DNA of 64,000 nucleotides from Skeletonema tropicum (Eukaryota; Bacillariophyta; Thalassiosirophyceae; Thalassiosirales; Thalassiosiraceae): positions 124,001 through 188,000 of the forward strand of contig CM074144.1 in assembly GCA_037178625.1 (NCBI GenBank). Direction: 5' to 3'. The notes beneath the pieces were generated by a model, which worked only from the letters and a program-made list of their open reading frames with translations, did no database searches and had not been told where the DNA came from. The translations under genes and the position numbers were made by a program. Of the stretch, positions 23,601-34,284 are shown one piece after another; within the stretch, counting starts at the first letter, position 1; each line of letters starts with the position of its first letter.

Positions 23601-24258
23601 CAAATCAAACAAAGCATCACCGCCCCCCGAATCAGTTTGCACGAATGCCCTCACAGGATTCTTCTTCAACTTCAACTTTGATTTGGACTGCTTCAACAAG
23701 TTCATGATGGATGTCGATCGTGGCAGCACCATCACCTTTTTGGCACCAGTTTTAAAGAGTAGGTCTTCATTGTCTTTTCTCTTCTTTTTCGATGATTTGC
23801 CGTTTTTCTCCTTGTCCTTTTTGGAGTCCTTTTTGCTGCTCTTCTTCTTGCCGCCGCTGCTCTTGTCATTGGTGGCTGTAAAGATTGCCTCTGCCAATTC
23901 AATTCGGACGTTTCCACCACTCGCTGCTGCTGATGTAGAGATTGACATGTCGGATAGATTGGCAGACACATCACGACGTGATCGTCCAGTAGTTTCTTCC
24001 GCCCGAAGTTCTTTCGCTGCCGCCATTAACATTAAACTGCTGTCGAAGCATTCTCCGCTCATGCCGCCGAACGAGCTTCTTTACAAATTTCTTTTGCAAG
24101 TGCTTTCTGTCATGATCGGACGCTTCGCTCAGAGACGAGGATTGTCGTCCATCATCATGTTGGTTGGCATCTTCGAGGGAGAATAGCAAATCAATGAGCG
24201 CGTTCTGACTTTCTTTGCTGAGAACGGCCCTCCCGCCGCCTTTGATTTTGGTGCTCAT
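20654..24258 (-). CDS. DExH-box RNA helicase (DHX29/36/57-like group)
   Basis: The main frame (23518-20654, 954 codons) has motif I GATGSGKST (97-105 of that frame), motif Ia TQPRRVAA, motif II DETH followed by ERD (228-231), motif III SAT (272-274) and motif VI QRTGRAGR, then the HA2/winged-helix region and a C-terminal OB-fold. This is the DEAH/RHA architecture: ATP-driven unwinding of RNA or RNP, nuclear or cytoplasmic. The protein clearly continues upstream. A Lys-rich segment lies in a second frame (24062 to about 23485), and the likely N-terminus starts at ATG 24258 (M-S-T-K-I-K-G-G-G-R) in a third. So there are two one-base frame breaks, near 23480-23500 and 24010-24040; the first can be bridged by a 22-nt GT-AG stretch. 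Motif II reads DETH rather than DEAH or DEVH. It is convergent with the LRR gene, 74 bp apart. The exact subfamily is not certain. Confidence 0.85.
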
Positions 24259-24509
24259 GATTGTGATGATGGATATCCTGATCCTCCACAATACAACTGA
24301 CGGTGAAATATCGTAGCATACATAATGAGAGATGCAAGCAAGATGAATGAAGGGTGCGTGAAGGGCTACAGGGCTGTACACTGTACATACAGCGTACTCT
24401 TATGAGTATGTACTTCCTTTGGTGCTAAGTATTGTTTCATGAGAATAAGGGGACATTAGGGACCTTGACGGGTGAAGTACAGACATCTTCAAAAAGGGGA
24501 GACAAAACA

Positions 24510-24623
24510 GGAGGGAGCCCAACCCACCACGAACCCTACTGAAAAACCCACACAACATAATGCAGGAAAAGGGCTCCCACCAATAACCCTACTGAAATAC
24601 CCACACGCATAATGCAGGAAAAG
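24510..24623. repeat. Short imperfect tandem duplication, ~53-bp period
   Basis: The block containing aaccctactgaa.acccacac and cataatgcaggaaaag occurs twice (24532-24571 and 24585-24623), and the preceding gggagccc/gggctccc part is also repeated. It lies in the 3' flank of the hypothetical gene at 24691. The rest of 24259-24690 shows no gene. Confidence 0.7.
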
Positions 24624-24690
24624 ATTGGAATGAAAGTCAATATCGATCAATATTATATCAAACGGAACGAACAAATTCACATATATTATA

Positions 24691-26129
24691 TTAAACTAAA
24701 TATTCTTGCTTCCTCTTCTTCTGTTGGGGTTCTACCGGTGCATTGTTTGTCTTTTTCGCCTTACGCTTCTTGCCACCCTTCAACAATCCTCTATCCACCA
24801 TTTTGTTGTAGCATGTTCTCCAACTGTTCTGCTCCCTACGACTTTTTGCCGCGCTCTTTGCTCCGTGCTTCCCTTGCGTTACGAGGTACGGATCTAAAAG
24901 AGGCCAAACTTTCGAGTACAGCGTCGCCACCTTGCTACCATCCCACTTACCATCCGACGGCCAAGCATCCACTGTCATTCCAAAGTGCTTTACCTTCTCC
25001 ATTACTTTACCCATCTTCGAGATGTCCCTCTTTCCATTTTTAACGTGTTCGATGAAATTATTGTTAGCGTGGAGGAGTCGATACGGTGGTATGTTGTTCT
25101 TTTTATCCCCAAGAAACCACTTGGTGATCAATCCGTTCATGTTCATCTGGGGAAAAGTAAAATCTGGAGGAAGAGGAGTCAAAATGCCTTCAGAACTCAC
25201 CCCCATCGACCACTTCCGCTGCTGAAGCATCTCCTCTCTTCGCTTCTTTGCAAGCGCCTCTTTGACCAACGGGGTGACCGCAGCCTTATCCACACCATCC
25301 AACGTAGGTTCCTCTGCTGCAATGTCGTATTCTACCACTAAATCATCAACATCATTGTCTTCTTCCTCGTCGTCGTCGTCGAAGGGACGGCGGGTCCTAC
25401 CACTGGGGCGCTCATAAATGTTTCCAGCTTTCTCTAGTAGCGCATCCAGCTTCTCCATGATGATGGTTGATTGCGTAAAGTTTGTTCCTCCAACATTTCT
25501 TGAATCTAGCTGATTTACTAAGATGTCTTTGAATGATTCCTTGAGATCCTCTTTCATCTTGGCTAGCTCTTCCTTCAAGCTCTGCACCTTTACCAACAAA
25601 GCAACATCTGGAGGTATACCAGTAAGCTCTGGCGTGTCATCTGTCTTGTTCCAAGGATACTTTGTTGTCACACAATCAGCGAATGGAACATCCTCGATCC
25701 AGAAAATGCTTGTGCGCAGTGGACAATTTGAATGCATTGAGTCAAGGTTCCCCTTCTTCTTGTGATACACAAGCGATGCAATGCATGCCTTAAACAGTAA
25801 AAATACAGCCTCATTTGAGCGTGCCTCCACGGGCATACGAGCCTTAATCCAAGCATTTACAGCAGCATGCCGGGCGGCATATTCTGCTCCGTCAAAGTCA
25901 CTGAAATCGAAGTATGGCTGTGACTCTGCAAAACCAACACCCAGTCTATCCCTACCACAAACCACCTTTCCAACGTGTTCATCACCAGCATCGGCAATCT
26001 TGATGTAGCGGTTCAACATGCCGGGTGAAGTCCAACTAGCACGAAGACAAATTGAGGAAATAGGTGGTGCCACAATGCACCCTGTTGCACAATGTGTGGC
26101 GCCCCCCTTTTACTAGCAGTAGTAGGCAT
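24691..26129 (-). CDS. Hypothetical ~460-residue protein, probably of a multicopy diatom family
   Basis: Long open frame on the minus strand from about 26109 to 24691. Visible parts: an N-terminal globular region (VGKVVCGRDRLGVGF, QPYFDFSDFDGAEYAA), a coiled-coil (VQSLKEELAKMKEDLKESF), an acidic stretch (DDDDEEEDNDVDD), a conserved-looking NGLITKWFLGDKKNNIPPYR block and a basic C-terminus (KKRKAKK) that may act as a nuclear signal. No catalytic motif seen. The WF.GD...IPP.R block resembles repetitive hypothetical proteins I remember from diatom genomes, possibly element-associated; this is inference. The first in-frame ATG is 26019, but protein-like sequence continues upstream. ATG 26129 would be in frame if the G6 run at 26102-26107 (read on the minus strand) had one more base. 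Confidence 0.6.
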
Positions 26130-26856
26130 GATGGCTGGGGAGTGTAATTTCTAATGCGGCGGCTGACGGCTTGGTCTACTTATTCTCTCACTGTTTTTTG
26201 TTCTGCTGCGGCGCTGCGGCGGGGGAGAGGAAGGATGAAGAAGGGGAGGTGTTTTGGCATTTAGCATGCATGTTACGTTTGGAACTCGTACACGAGTGCG
26301 TAGAAAATCAGGGGACAAAGTTGAACTCAAAACCAAAACTGCGCTGGCATAGAAACGCGAGCCTAACAAATTGCGCGTGATCATCCAAACTAAAACACAT
26401 TTATTTTGAGAAAAAAGGCCAGTTTGTCCCCCTATTTGTAAAAACGCCCAGAAAACTGCCCATGTTGTCCCCTAAATCTGGGCTAAGTAGATACATAAGT
26501 ACTTTTACTTACACACAGCAAGTGATTTGCCTCTCAGCACACAAGTATTGTACAAAGATGATAATGATAATGTAACAGAAATTTGAAAGTAATGCTCAAG
26601 CAACTGTTGATACTCAATACGCCCTTGAGCTGAGCTTCCGATCTAGAGGGGTTTTTGAGGCCAAGATGCGGTGCTATAACGTGAGATGACGGATGTATTA
26701 TACTTCTAATACTAATACTAATACTAATACTAATACCGTGCCGCCCCAAATCCAAATCGTCTGGATGTTACTATTTGTCATCTGAGGACGACTTTTTCTC
26801 CCCCTCCCCCCTTGCTATGAAATTTGAAGAAGACTAAGTACTAACTTGTTGAGTTA
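26130..26856. other. Intergenic with a hexamer repeat
   Basis: No convincing gene. A run of ACTAAT units lies at 26706-26737. Several gtccccc/ggggac patches (26310, 26420, 26470) echo those at 24447 and 28554-28640 and may be remains of element ends. Confidence 0.5.
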
Positions 26857-28164
26857 GTAACGTGATGAGTTACTAATATTGATATTTTCATGCTCATGCT
26901 CATGCCTTGTCTCGATTACACGCTGGAATGAACTACTACGTTCCTTACTCCGCAGCACAAGCTGTTGCCCAAATGATACCAAAATCTGATCTAGACTGAG
27001 ATGGATTGTGCTCTTAGATGCTTTGATAGCAGAAAAGAATTCTCTTGTATTATTTCTCTCTTGCACAGTAAATCATTCAAGGAGAAAGCTTGGACCCCCT
27101 CATCATTGAAGAACTGCTTGTAACATTTCATTGCTTCTTGCAAATTACTTGCAAAGTACACACTGATGGAGTGCTGTTGGCAGCAACTTTGTCCTGTTCT
27201 ATCATGGTTAGATGACCACGTCTTATCATATCAAGCACTTCCGCCTTCCCTGCCATATTTCCTGAGCATTGGAATGCGTGACGAGAACTCCAATCTACAT
27301 CATCTCTGTATCTCAAGTGAACACCAATGTAGTTCGTAGGAAGACGGCTCCGAAGGATCTGTATGATCTCAGACAGATTGGAAGACGGTGGATAATTGAA
27401 GACATTCAGTTGGAAATCCTTTGAATGGTTGTTGGCATTATGGAGAATGAAAGCAGATGGTATGATAGCAACATCATCTCTTGCAAAAATTGTTTCAAAA
27501 TGTTTAACCATGTCAGTGTACGATCTAAGGTGATCTAATGTACAGCTCCCACTCTAAGATCAATTGTGCTTTGTTCTGGTTTCATCTGCTCAATGTGAAA
27601 GAAATACTTTTTTGCCAGTGCTGGTTCCTCTTGAATAAAATCGCAAAGGTCAGTGAATGACACATTGAGAGCCTGTGAAAGTTTTGTCATGTTCATAATC
27701 TCAGAGAACTTGACGTGCGAAGTTTCATCTGGACTCTTTAGGCACTCCTCTGCATCAAATTTGACATAATCAAGATGATCTGGTCCGCATCTAAGTGCTG
27801 TATTACCACCCCTGGCATTCCCCATGTCATCTGTTGTGTGGTGTGAGAGAATTGGTGGTACAATCAGTGTCCGATTGGTGGAATATGCAAGTTGTGCCGC
27901 GTGATATAGTCCCATCAGCTGGTTTGACCAACCTGCGTAGGTGAAGTAATACAAATATTGCTCTGACGCTGATTGTGTTGGTATCTTGATGCCTTCCCAG
28001 AAGTTGAAGTCAAAAAAATTTTGGAATGTTTTGTATTGTCGGATAGCTAATAGTATCCCAATCACAACTACAGCAACAATCGCCCTGCCTACTACGCCTA
28101 ATGACTTTCTGTCAATTTTCTTGGTCTGCCTTTCCATGTTGAGAGACTTATCGTTTCTTCGCAT
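26857..28164 (-). pseudogene. O-fucosyltransferase-like gene, broken by frameshifts
   Basis: From ATG 28164 the first frame encodes a basic N-tail, a signal-anchor helix (GVVGRAIVAVVVIGILLAI) and YAGWSNQLMGLYHAAQLA, the typical N-terminal substrate/donor loop of O-FucT-like glycosyltransferases. It stops at 27535. A second frame (27511-27128) has YIGVHLRYRDDV, the HLR motif region. A third frame (about 27150-26985) reads SISVYFASNLQEAMKCYKQF. A fourth (27066-26857) reads LSLDQILVSFGQQLVLRS and SSSFQRVIETR, which resembles the C-terminal SxFS..I...R region. Family members transfer fucose from GDP-fucose to proteins or glycans in the ER/Golgi as type II membrane proteins. Three frame breaks in 1.3 kb point to a pseudogene, unless the assembly is poor here. 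Confidence 0.65.
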
Positions 28165-29245
28165 TTGCACTGTCAATGTCAATGACAGTGGGTATGGTGT
28201 CAGTACTTGACTTAATCTTTGCTTTTGCTTTTGCTAGAAGCGAATTGATGGTTACCACCCGTGGTCGTTGTTAACTTGCGTTTACTATTACTATTTCGAA
28301 TTGTGCAGTCTACTTATCGCAGATCGCAGTCGGCCGGGCGGTCGGTGGCTCTTCGGTGGGTTGTTCTTCGGTGGGTTGTTCGAATCTTGTGTGTGGGGCT
28401 TTAGGCTGGCTTTAGATTATTTCTGTGCTACTTACAGTAAATCTTGTGTGGGGGCAGTACTTAGTATCGTACTTCGGTCTTCAAAAAAGTGTGGAAGACG
28501 AGTTTATCAGTTCAGTGCATACAAGTAAGTAGGAGTAGCTTTCCGACTCTCCCGGGGGGACAAAATTTTTTGGCTATGCTGAGATTTGACGACTTGTCCC
28601 CCAGTAATTATCTCTATTGTAATCAATGAGGGGGGACAAAATTTTGGGCTAGGCTGTGATTTTGGAGGGGGGATTTTGCCTCACTGTAATCTTCTTTTCT
28701 TTCTGTGCTACGGTAAAGTACACAGTACTAGTATTGAAAACAAGAAAAGTAAGAGGCCCTAATAACTTGACCTCACAACGAACACCACAGATGATGCATG
28801 CTAATGGCGTTAAACGTTAAAGCAATAGACAAAAATGAATACCTACCGACTTCTGGTTCAACAAGAGCAAGTTACATACATACTCCTGGACATAGATTAT
28901 TTTAGTTACTATGGTACTCTCTCTAGAGATAGAGAGACTCCAGCTAGTGTCAGTAGAAAGGAGAACTCAAACTCAAACCTGACTTGTTCATTTAGAAGCA
29001 GTCCTTTAGGAAGTACCTAAGTAATCATATGTCATGTAGGACCAGCTCTGTTTGTCCGCGCTCTCTCTAGCCCAAGCTTAAGCAAGGGCGAGCTGATTTT
29101 GTCAAAGAAGAGAGAAACATGAAAATGACGAAGACTAAATGTCAGGTTTACATTTACATGTCATCCTCCATGTCAAGTGACCTACTTTACAGAAAGTCTT
29201 ACTAGTTACTCCTCTTCCCAACTAAAATGAATGAAGCTGCTTTGA
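28165..29245. other. Intergenic with GGGGGACAAAATTTT repeats
   Basis: About 1 kb without a credible gene. At 28554-28665 the motif ggggacaaaatttt followed by tggctatgctg/gggctaggctg occurs twice (about 75 bp apart), with an inverted gtccccc between them. This looks like a small repeat-derived patch. Confidence 0.5.
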
Positions 29246-31507
29246 TCATTTACCAAGTCGTAACTGGTTGATAGCCGAGTCAAAAATATCATCAGGCTCA
29301 CAACCCATTTGACGTACTCGAGCGATCAACCAATCGGCTTGCCGCCTCGCTGTAGCAACTTCTTTTGATCCATATCTTCTTAGAATGTTGGCAATGAAAG
29401 TATACGTTACCAAGTCTGGTTTTGTGTCAGCACTTCCTTTCGTAAAGCGTTGCTCCATCCGTGATAACAAAGCGAATGCACGATCTACTGCGTCTTCTGT
29501 ACTACTGTTGAGTAGCACATAGAGACATGCATTGTACGTACGAGTGGTGGGAGCAATGCCATATTTATCTTCCATCCTCCAAAGCCACCGCTCTGCTTCA
29601 TCGTATGTATCTTGAGCTGAGAGCACAGCTGTGTACGTCACAACATTTCCCTTTATTCCTCTCTCGTTCATGCGTTTGAGAAGCTCATTTGTAGTTTCTT
29701 TACGATTTGGCAAGTCACTTTTGGCTAGACAGAAAATTGCTGCATTGTAGTGAACGACGTTTGGACCGATGCTACCGTCTCCAATATCGTTGAGGAGGTC
29801 AAGAACTTGCAGTGCATTCCCTGCATCACCTCTTACGATAGCTTTTGTAAAAGTTCTAGAATTGATAACAGATGAGTCATCACCAGATTGATTCAAATCA
29901 ATCATTTGTTTCAACAGGTGAAGAGGTATTGGATCCCCTGCTTTGAAGATCGCCTCAATGGTTGTCGATAGACATCGAGCATTAGGATGCCAATCCGATT
30001 CAAGTAACTGCTGTAATATCTCTAAAGCTTTCTTCCCGCTATTCTTTTGCCCACTGTTAGCATAAGCATCAATCACAAACGTATAAGATTGATCGTTCGG
30101 GAACGGAAACTCAGAATAGGATCGATTCCTCCCAAACACGTTCATCATGTCAAGTATTTCTTCTGCTACCTGTCCTGAATCTGCTCGTCCACTTCGTGCC
30201 CAAATCAGAAGGACAGTGTTGAATATCCACATGTCAGGTTCTAACTGATGTGGTCGTTCTTCGAGACTATTCACCATTTGTTTCAGCAATTGGAGAGATT
30301 TTGGAGCAGCTTGTTTGTCGTGTTGACTGTCAGAGTAACAATTGTGTATCTTCTTTGCGTAGGTTAATGCGTTGGATGCTCGTGTTACGACCTCTTGCGT
30401 TCCTTCATTAAGCTTGTCATCCGTGCGATTTTCATTTATGTTGTCTGTTGCTTCACTTTTCAAGTAAGTGTCCCTGACATCTGCTGCCTGATCACTCTTC
30501 CCCACTAGTTGTTGTTTATCTTCCTTGTCTTTGGTCTCAAATTTATCTGCGAGCAAAGCACTCCTATTAATCTGTCCTTCATTGATAGCAACTGTCGTAT
30601 TACCTCGAGTGGCAGCAGCGGCAGCAGCAGCAGCACGAACCACAACATCATTCCTCCGCGACTTCCGACGTGGATATATCTTCATTTCCTTTTCTATCAA
30701 GTCCCTCTCCACCTCCTTTTGCTTCTGAACACGAGCAATCTTTTCTCGATAGAGTATTTGTCTAGCTGATGGACCATCCCCAACTTTGGAAAGTGCCTCA
30801 ATTAAATTTGCATTGATACATTCTTTCACCGCTTCTACGTCACCACCTCCATCGCTAGATTGACGGTCAACCTGTGCCAACAATTGTTCCAATAATCGAC
30901 AAACTTCCCATCCACCAATCTGGCGAAATACTATTGTTGAAAGTAAAGCATTTGCTACAGCAGTATAGCTATCAAATGATGGCTTCACCACAGATCCTTT
31001 CCACCGCAGTTCACCCATGCCAACATCAGATGATGATGTCTCCGTGTCAATCTCAAACACGCCCCGTAATTTAATTCTCCGTTCTGATTGCTTATTCCAA
31101 TGTCTTGGAGGTTGCTGCTTCGGCTTTTTGTGCATTTTGCTCATGGTTAGTAATTCGTTGTATGCCATCAATACTTTTTGTTGACTCGCGACACTTAGCA
31201 TGTTTGTGATGTGCTCATGAAACTTTTCCTGTAACGATGATTCATCATCGTCATCGTTACTAGAAGAAGAGGATCTGTCATTACTGCTGCTGAGAAGTGT
31301 AGTAGTATCATTTGACATCCTTTGGTAGGCATGTTGTTGGGTGTACAATATGTGCTTCCTCGCTTGCAAAGACATCTTTTGTCGAGGGCATTGTCTTGGC
31401 GGTTGGAACGCACTGGCGGTATGGTGTAGGGTTAGGCCGAGCAACCATCCTCCAAGTAGGAAAGATGTCATCGGCATTAACAGCAGCAGTAGCTGTGTGC
31501 TCACCAT
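29246..31507 (-). CDS. Plastid-targeted pentatricopeptide repeat (PPR) protein
   Basis: Intact single-exon ORF of 753 residues from ATG 31507. The N-terminus is a signal peptide (QLLLLLMPMTSFLLGGWLLG) ending in TASAFQPP. The A-S-A-F motif with Phe at the cleavage site is the known signature of diatom bipartite plastid pre-sequences. A disordered Ser/Asp region and a basic stretch follow. The C-terminal half has degenerate 35-residue helical repeats, e.g. VVTYTAVLSAQDTYDEAERW, TTRTYNACLYVLL and LVTYTFIANILRRYG. PPR proteins bind organellar RNA and act in processing, stability or translation. I infer a role in chloroplast RNA metabolism behind four membranes. The RNA target cannot be read from the sequence. 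No SMR or DYW editing domain is seen. Confidence 0.87.
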   Translation of the reverse strand: MVSTQLLLLLMPMTSFLLGGWLLGLTLHHTASAFQPPRQCPRQKMSLQARKHILYTQQHAYQRMSNDTTTLLSSSNDRSSSSSNDDDDESSLQEKFHEHITNMLSVASQQKVLMAYNELLTMSKMHKKPKQQPPRHWNKQSERRIKLRGVFEIDTETSSSDVGMGELRWKGSVVKPSFDSYTAVANALLSTIVFRQIGGWEVCRLLEQLLAQVDRQSSDGGGDVEAVKECINANLIEALSKVGDGPSARQILYREKIARVQKQKEVERDLIEKEMKIYPRRKSRRNDVVVRAAAAAAAATRGNTTVAINEGQINRSALLADKFETKDKEDKQQLVGKSDQAADVRDTYLKSEATDNINENRTDDKLNEGTQEVVTRASNALTYAKKIHNCYSDSQHDKQAAPKSLQLLKQMVNSLEERPHQLEPDMWIFNTVLLIWARSGRADSGQVAEEILDMMNVFGRNRSYSEFPFPNDQSYTFVIDAYANSGQKNSGKKALEILQQLLESDWHPNARCLSTTIEAIFKAGDPIPLHLLKQMIDLNQSGDDSSVINSRTFTKAIVRGDAGNALQVLDLLNDIGDGSIGPNVVHYNAAIFCLAKSDLPNRKETTNELLKRMNERGIKGNVVTYTAVLSAQDTYDEAERWLWRMEDKYGIAPTTRTYNACLYVLLNSSTEDAVDRAFALLSRMEQRFTKGSADTKPDLVTYTFIANILRRYGSKEVATARRQADWLIARVRQMGCEPDDIFDSAINQLRLGK

Positions 31508-33159
31508 GATATCATGGCCTTATCGCTGTGATGAGACGTAGTAGCCAAGTCCAAGTTGCTATCAAAAGTACCATACATAGGAGCGACGCACTTCGGTATG
31601 TATCGGAGGATGGCATGTTGAAGGCTTTAGGCGCGCGAATCTTTGTTTCATCTCGTACTTACTCCTATGTACTTCATTTATGTACGTACATAAAAGTACC
31701 TTCTTGCTTTTCTGGATACTTATTTCAGTTTCAGCGAATCTTTTCACCATAGGTACACTCCCCTCAATGGTCTCCTAAACGATTCTATGGTCTGAACCGA
31801 GTATGCAGATCTCTCCTAAAACATCATAGCTAACTCCCTTTGTCTTGGTTTCACTCTAATCGGACAAGAACTCGTACAGAACGAGCAGATAGAAAATTCA
31901 GCACATCTTTAGGTACAGACTCGTATCTTAAGGTACAGACTAGTTTTAGACTGGTATTTTGAAAAGGGTATAAACACGCTAGTCAGCCAGCGTGTAGTGT
32001 AGCCATTGGCACTTCGTGCCAAACCACCTTTATATACTAGAGTAGTAGGTATTATATACTATCCCTTGCTTGCCGGGTTGGTGACTGGTACCTCAGTAAG
32101 GTGTCTATTAGGTTGGCCAAAGAGGGCTATGATTTTGGAGCATTTCCAGCTGTCCTGACCGCTCTACGGCACGGCCCCTGGCAGGGTCATCATCCAAGAC
32201 ATCAGGCAAAAGAGGTGTCTCACTTAAGCTAATAGATATGTAAAGATTGAAGACATGTATCTTATAAATATGCCAGTTTGAAAGAGCTGGACTTCAGCTT
32301 TCTAAATCACCGCTGGTGGGCCCGTAAATCCCGATTCCCGCAGAGTACTTATCCATCCCTACGGTTTTTTGTGCGTATGTTTGTCGCGAGGAAAAATGGC
32401 GGGAGGGACAGAACCCGCACATAGAAAGAGTAAGTAAGTACGTAATACTATCTAACTTACTCGTAGAATAGATACCACCAGCAGATCTTGACCATGGTAG
32501 ACCATGTTTTCCACGGCAATAGGAGCCTACGCACTACGCATAATGCTTCTATATCCAGAACCAATGATCATCAACGTCAGCAGGTATCATGGGCTTGCTA
32601 TTACTATAATTTCAACTGATACTTTGCCCTCGATGGCGTTGATATTACCTCTCTTTAGGGTTGAAACATGCTGGAATGAAGATAAATCTTTGCATTATAT
32701 GCAATTAGGTGCTCTGGACAATGAACTGTATACATTTCACAGTGCCTTATTGTACTTCATACTATTTTGGATAATCCGATTGACGATCATGACATTTTAT
32801 AACCAAATGGGCGTTGTTTCAGCGTAGTGAATAATTTTCACATTTATTCCCCACAAGTAGATATCATGACGAGACGGACGTTTATGGTTGACGTAAGCAT
32901 CACCACAACTGCTTGGCGACGGCTGAAAAAGATGATGGCCGGTGCCGTGTGATGAGGCTACACCACAACCCCACACACACTACCGCGGCCCAAACCAACG
33001 ATCAACATTGATCATATTGGTCCAGTTGATGATCCTGATGCAGGGGTTAGACGGTTGGTGGCGTCTATGGCATCCATTAGCGGCACATAGCTAAGTGAGG
33101 TTTAAACCTGCACTTAGATTCTAAATGCGGGTTAGAACCCGCACATAGGGAAAACCTTA
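31508..33159. other. Gene-poor intergenic region
   Basis: About 1.65 kb. The plus-strand frame at 32504-32827 (107 residues) has no protein-like pattern or homology that I can see. The phrase agaacccgcacatag occurs at 32410 and again near 33132, hinting at old repeats. No RNA gene recognised. Confidence 0.5.
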
Positions 33160-33713
33160 TATGGAGGTGGTTTTTGTATTGGGACTCCTCAATCTCTGGG
33201 ACCCACACAAACCAACAATCTGGACACACACCACGCCGTAGGCATAGGGCTGGACTCGGGAGGGTCTATTAGGGTGTTATTATCCAAGCTTCGGTAGAAG
33301 ATTAGAGCTGTAGTATCTTTTGATTATGGTGGTGATGGATAGACGGAGGCGGGCTCAAATTTTGCTGCGGTGTTTCTCCTCCTCCTCCTCCTCCTCCTCC
33401 TCCTCCTCCTCCTCCTCCTCCTCCTCCTCCTTCGTCAGATAATTTTTGAATTTGGGAGTCCGTCTCTACGGAGTTTAGAGCCGAAGCTTGCTGCTGCCGC
33501 ACACAATGGTGTAGTAATTGTTTTACATGATGCCAAAGGCGTAGGGCTGGATTTTACAGGGAGGGTTGGGTTAGGATTGGTTTTCGGCAGCCAAAAAAAA
33601 ATTAGGGTTAACCCTAACAAAAAGCAAAAAAAAATCTCAGAGACAAATCACCTAATAAAATTTCCCAGGAGGGTTGACATCCACGGAGTCCCAATACAAA
33701 AACCACCTCCATA
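33160..33713. mobile_element. ~554-bp element with 29-bp perfect terminal inverted repeats
   Basis: TATGGAGGTGGTTTTTGTAT(TGGGACTCC) at 33160-33188 is repeated exactly in inverted orientation at 33685-33713. The interior is non-coding, includes a (CTC)n microsatellite and has two ggctgga..t..gggagggt phrases. It has the shape of a non-autonomous DNA transposon (MITE). No clear target duplication is visible, so the superfamily is open. Confidence 0.7.
33370..33431. repeat. (CTC)n trinucleotide microsatellite
   Basis: About 20 units of CTC in a near-perfect run inside the 33160-33713 element. It causes spurious poly-Leu and poly-Gly frames. Confidence 0.95.
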
Positions 33714-34284
33714 AAATTTGCCGTAGGGATACCCAGAGGGCCACTTACTCTCTCTTTAGATAGAGAAGGTTAAAATCATTGATAGAGGATAATGAATCCA
33801 CAGGGGTATATACCGAAAAGTTCATTGAAAATGCCGTTCGGCCTTTCTCTGATAACCGGTCGTTTTTTGAAACTTTACCACCATGTTATTTTGTGTAAGT
33901 AACAGCCACGGTATTCACAGGGTCACTAGTCACATTGTGACCTGAGTTTTGTAAAAACCCGCTTCTCATTTGACGCACCTGTATATTAACGTCGCCGAAG
34001 CAAGAGGGATCTAATAGTCATTTTAGATTGAACTTGTAAGCTGAATATGAAGTTCCTCTGTAGTCGGAAATTTCGGTACAACATCTACGATTAAACGGTG
34101 TTTGATACGATTCTTCTTACTTATCCCCTCGGCAGTTGATGAGAACCGAACCCCTTCTTCTCCTCTCTCTAGGGGAGCGCGGGAAAGGGGGCTTGCGTAC
34201 TTTTACTCGGAATCATCCGGCATTAAAAGCGAAAGTGTCAAATGTCAAGTTTCCCATTTTTAAGAAATTCAACGCATATCGCCA
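33714..34284. other. Intergenic, no gene seen
   Basis: Non-coding stretch between the TIR element and the satellite. A short palindrome, ggtcac..gtgacc, lies near 33922-33942. Nothing else noted. Confidence 0.4.

Noticed and set aside
24010..24062. A micro-intron to join the first two helicase frames
   Set aside because: Unlike the other breaks, I found no GT-AG stretch of the right length here; a one-base indel is the better reading.
14640..28760. ttctgtgctacggtaaa phrase at ~14640 and ~28703, each followed by a similar ~35 bp
   Set aside because: A weak ~55-bp similarity between two non-coding sites; too short and diverged to define an element.
32504..32827. 107-codon plus-strand ORF
   Set aside because: No protein-like pattern, no counterpart elsewhere in the window, in a repeat-derived region; length is compatible with chance.
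33922..33942. Palindromic GTCAC...GTGAC as a regulatory site
   Set aside because: Short palindrome in a gene-free stretch with no neighbouring promoter; expected by chance.
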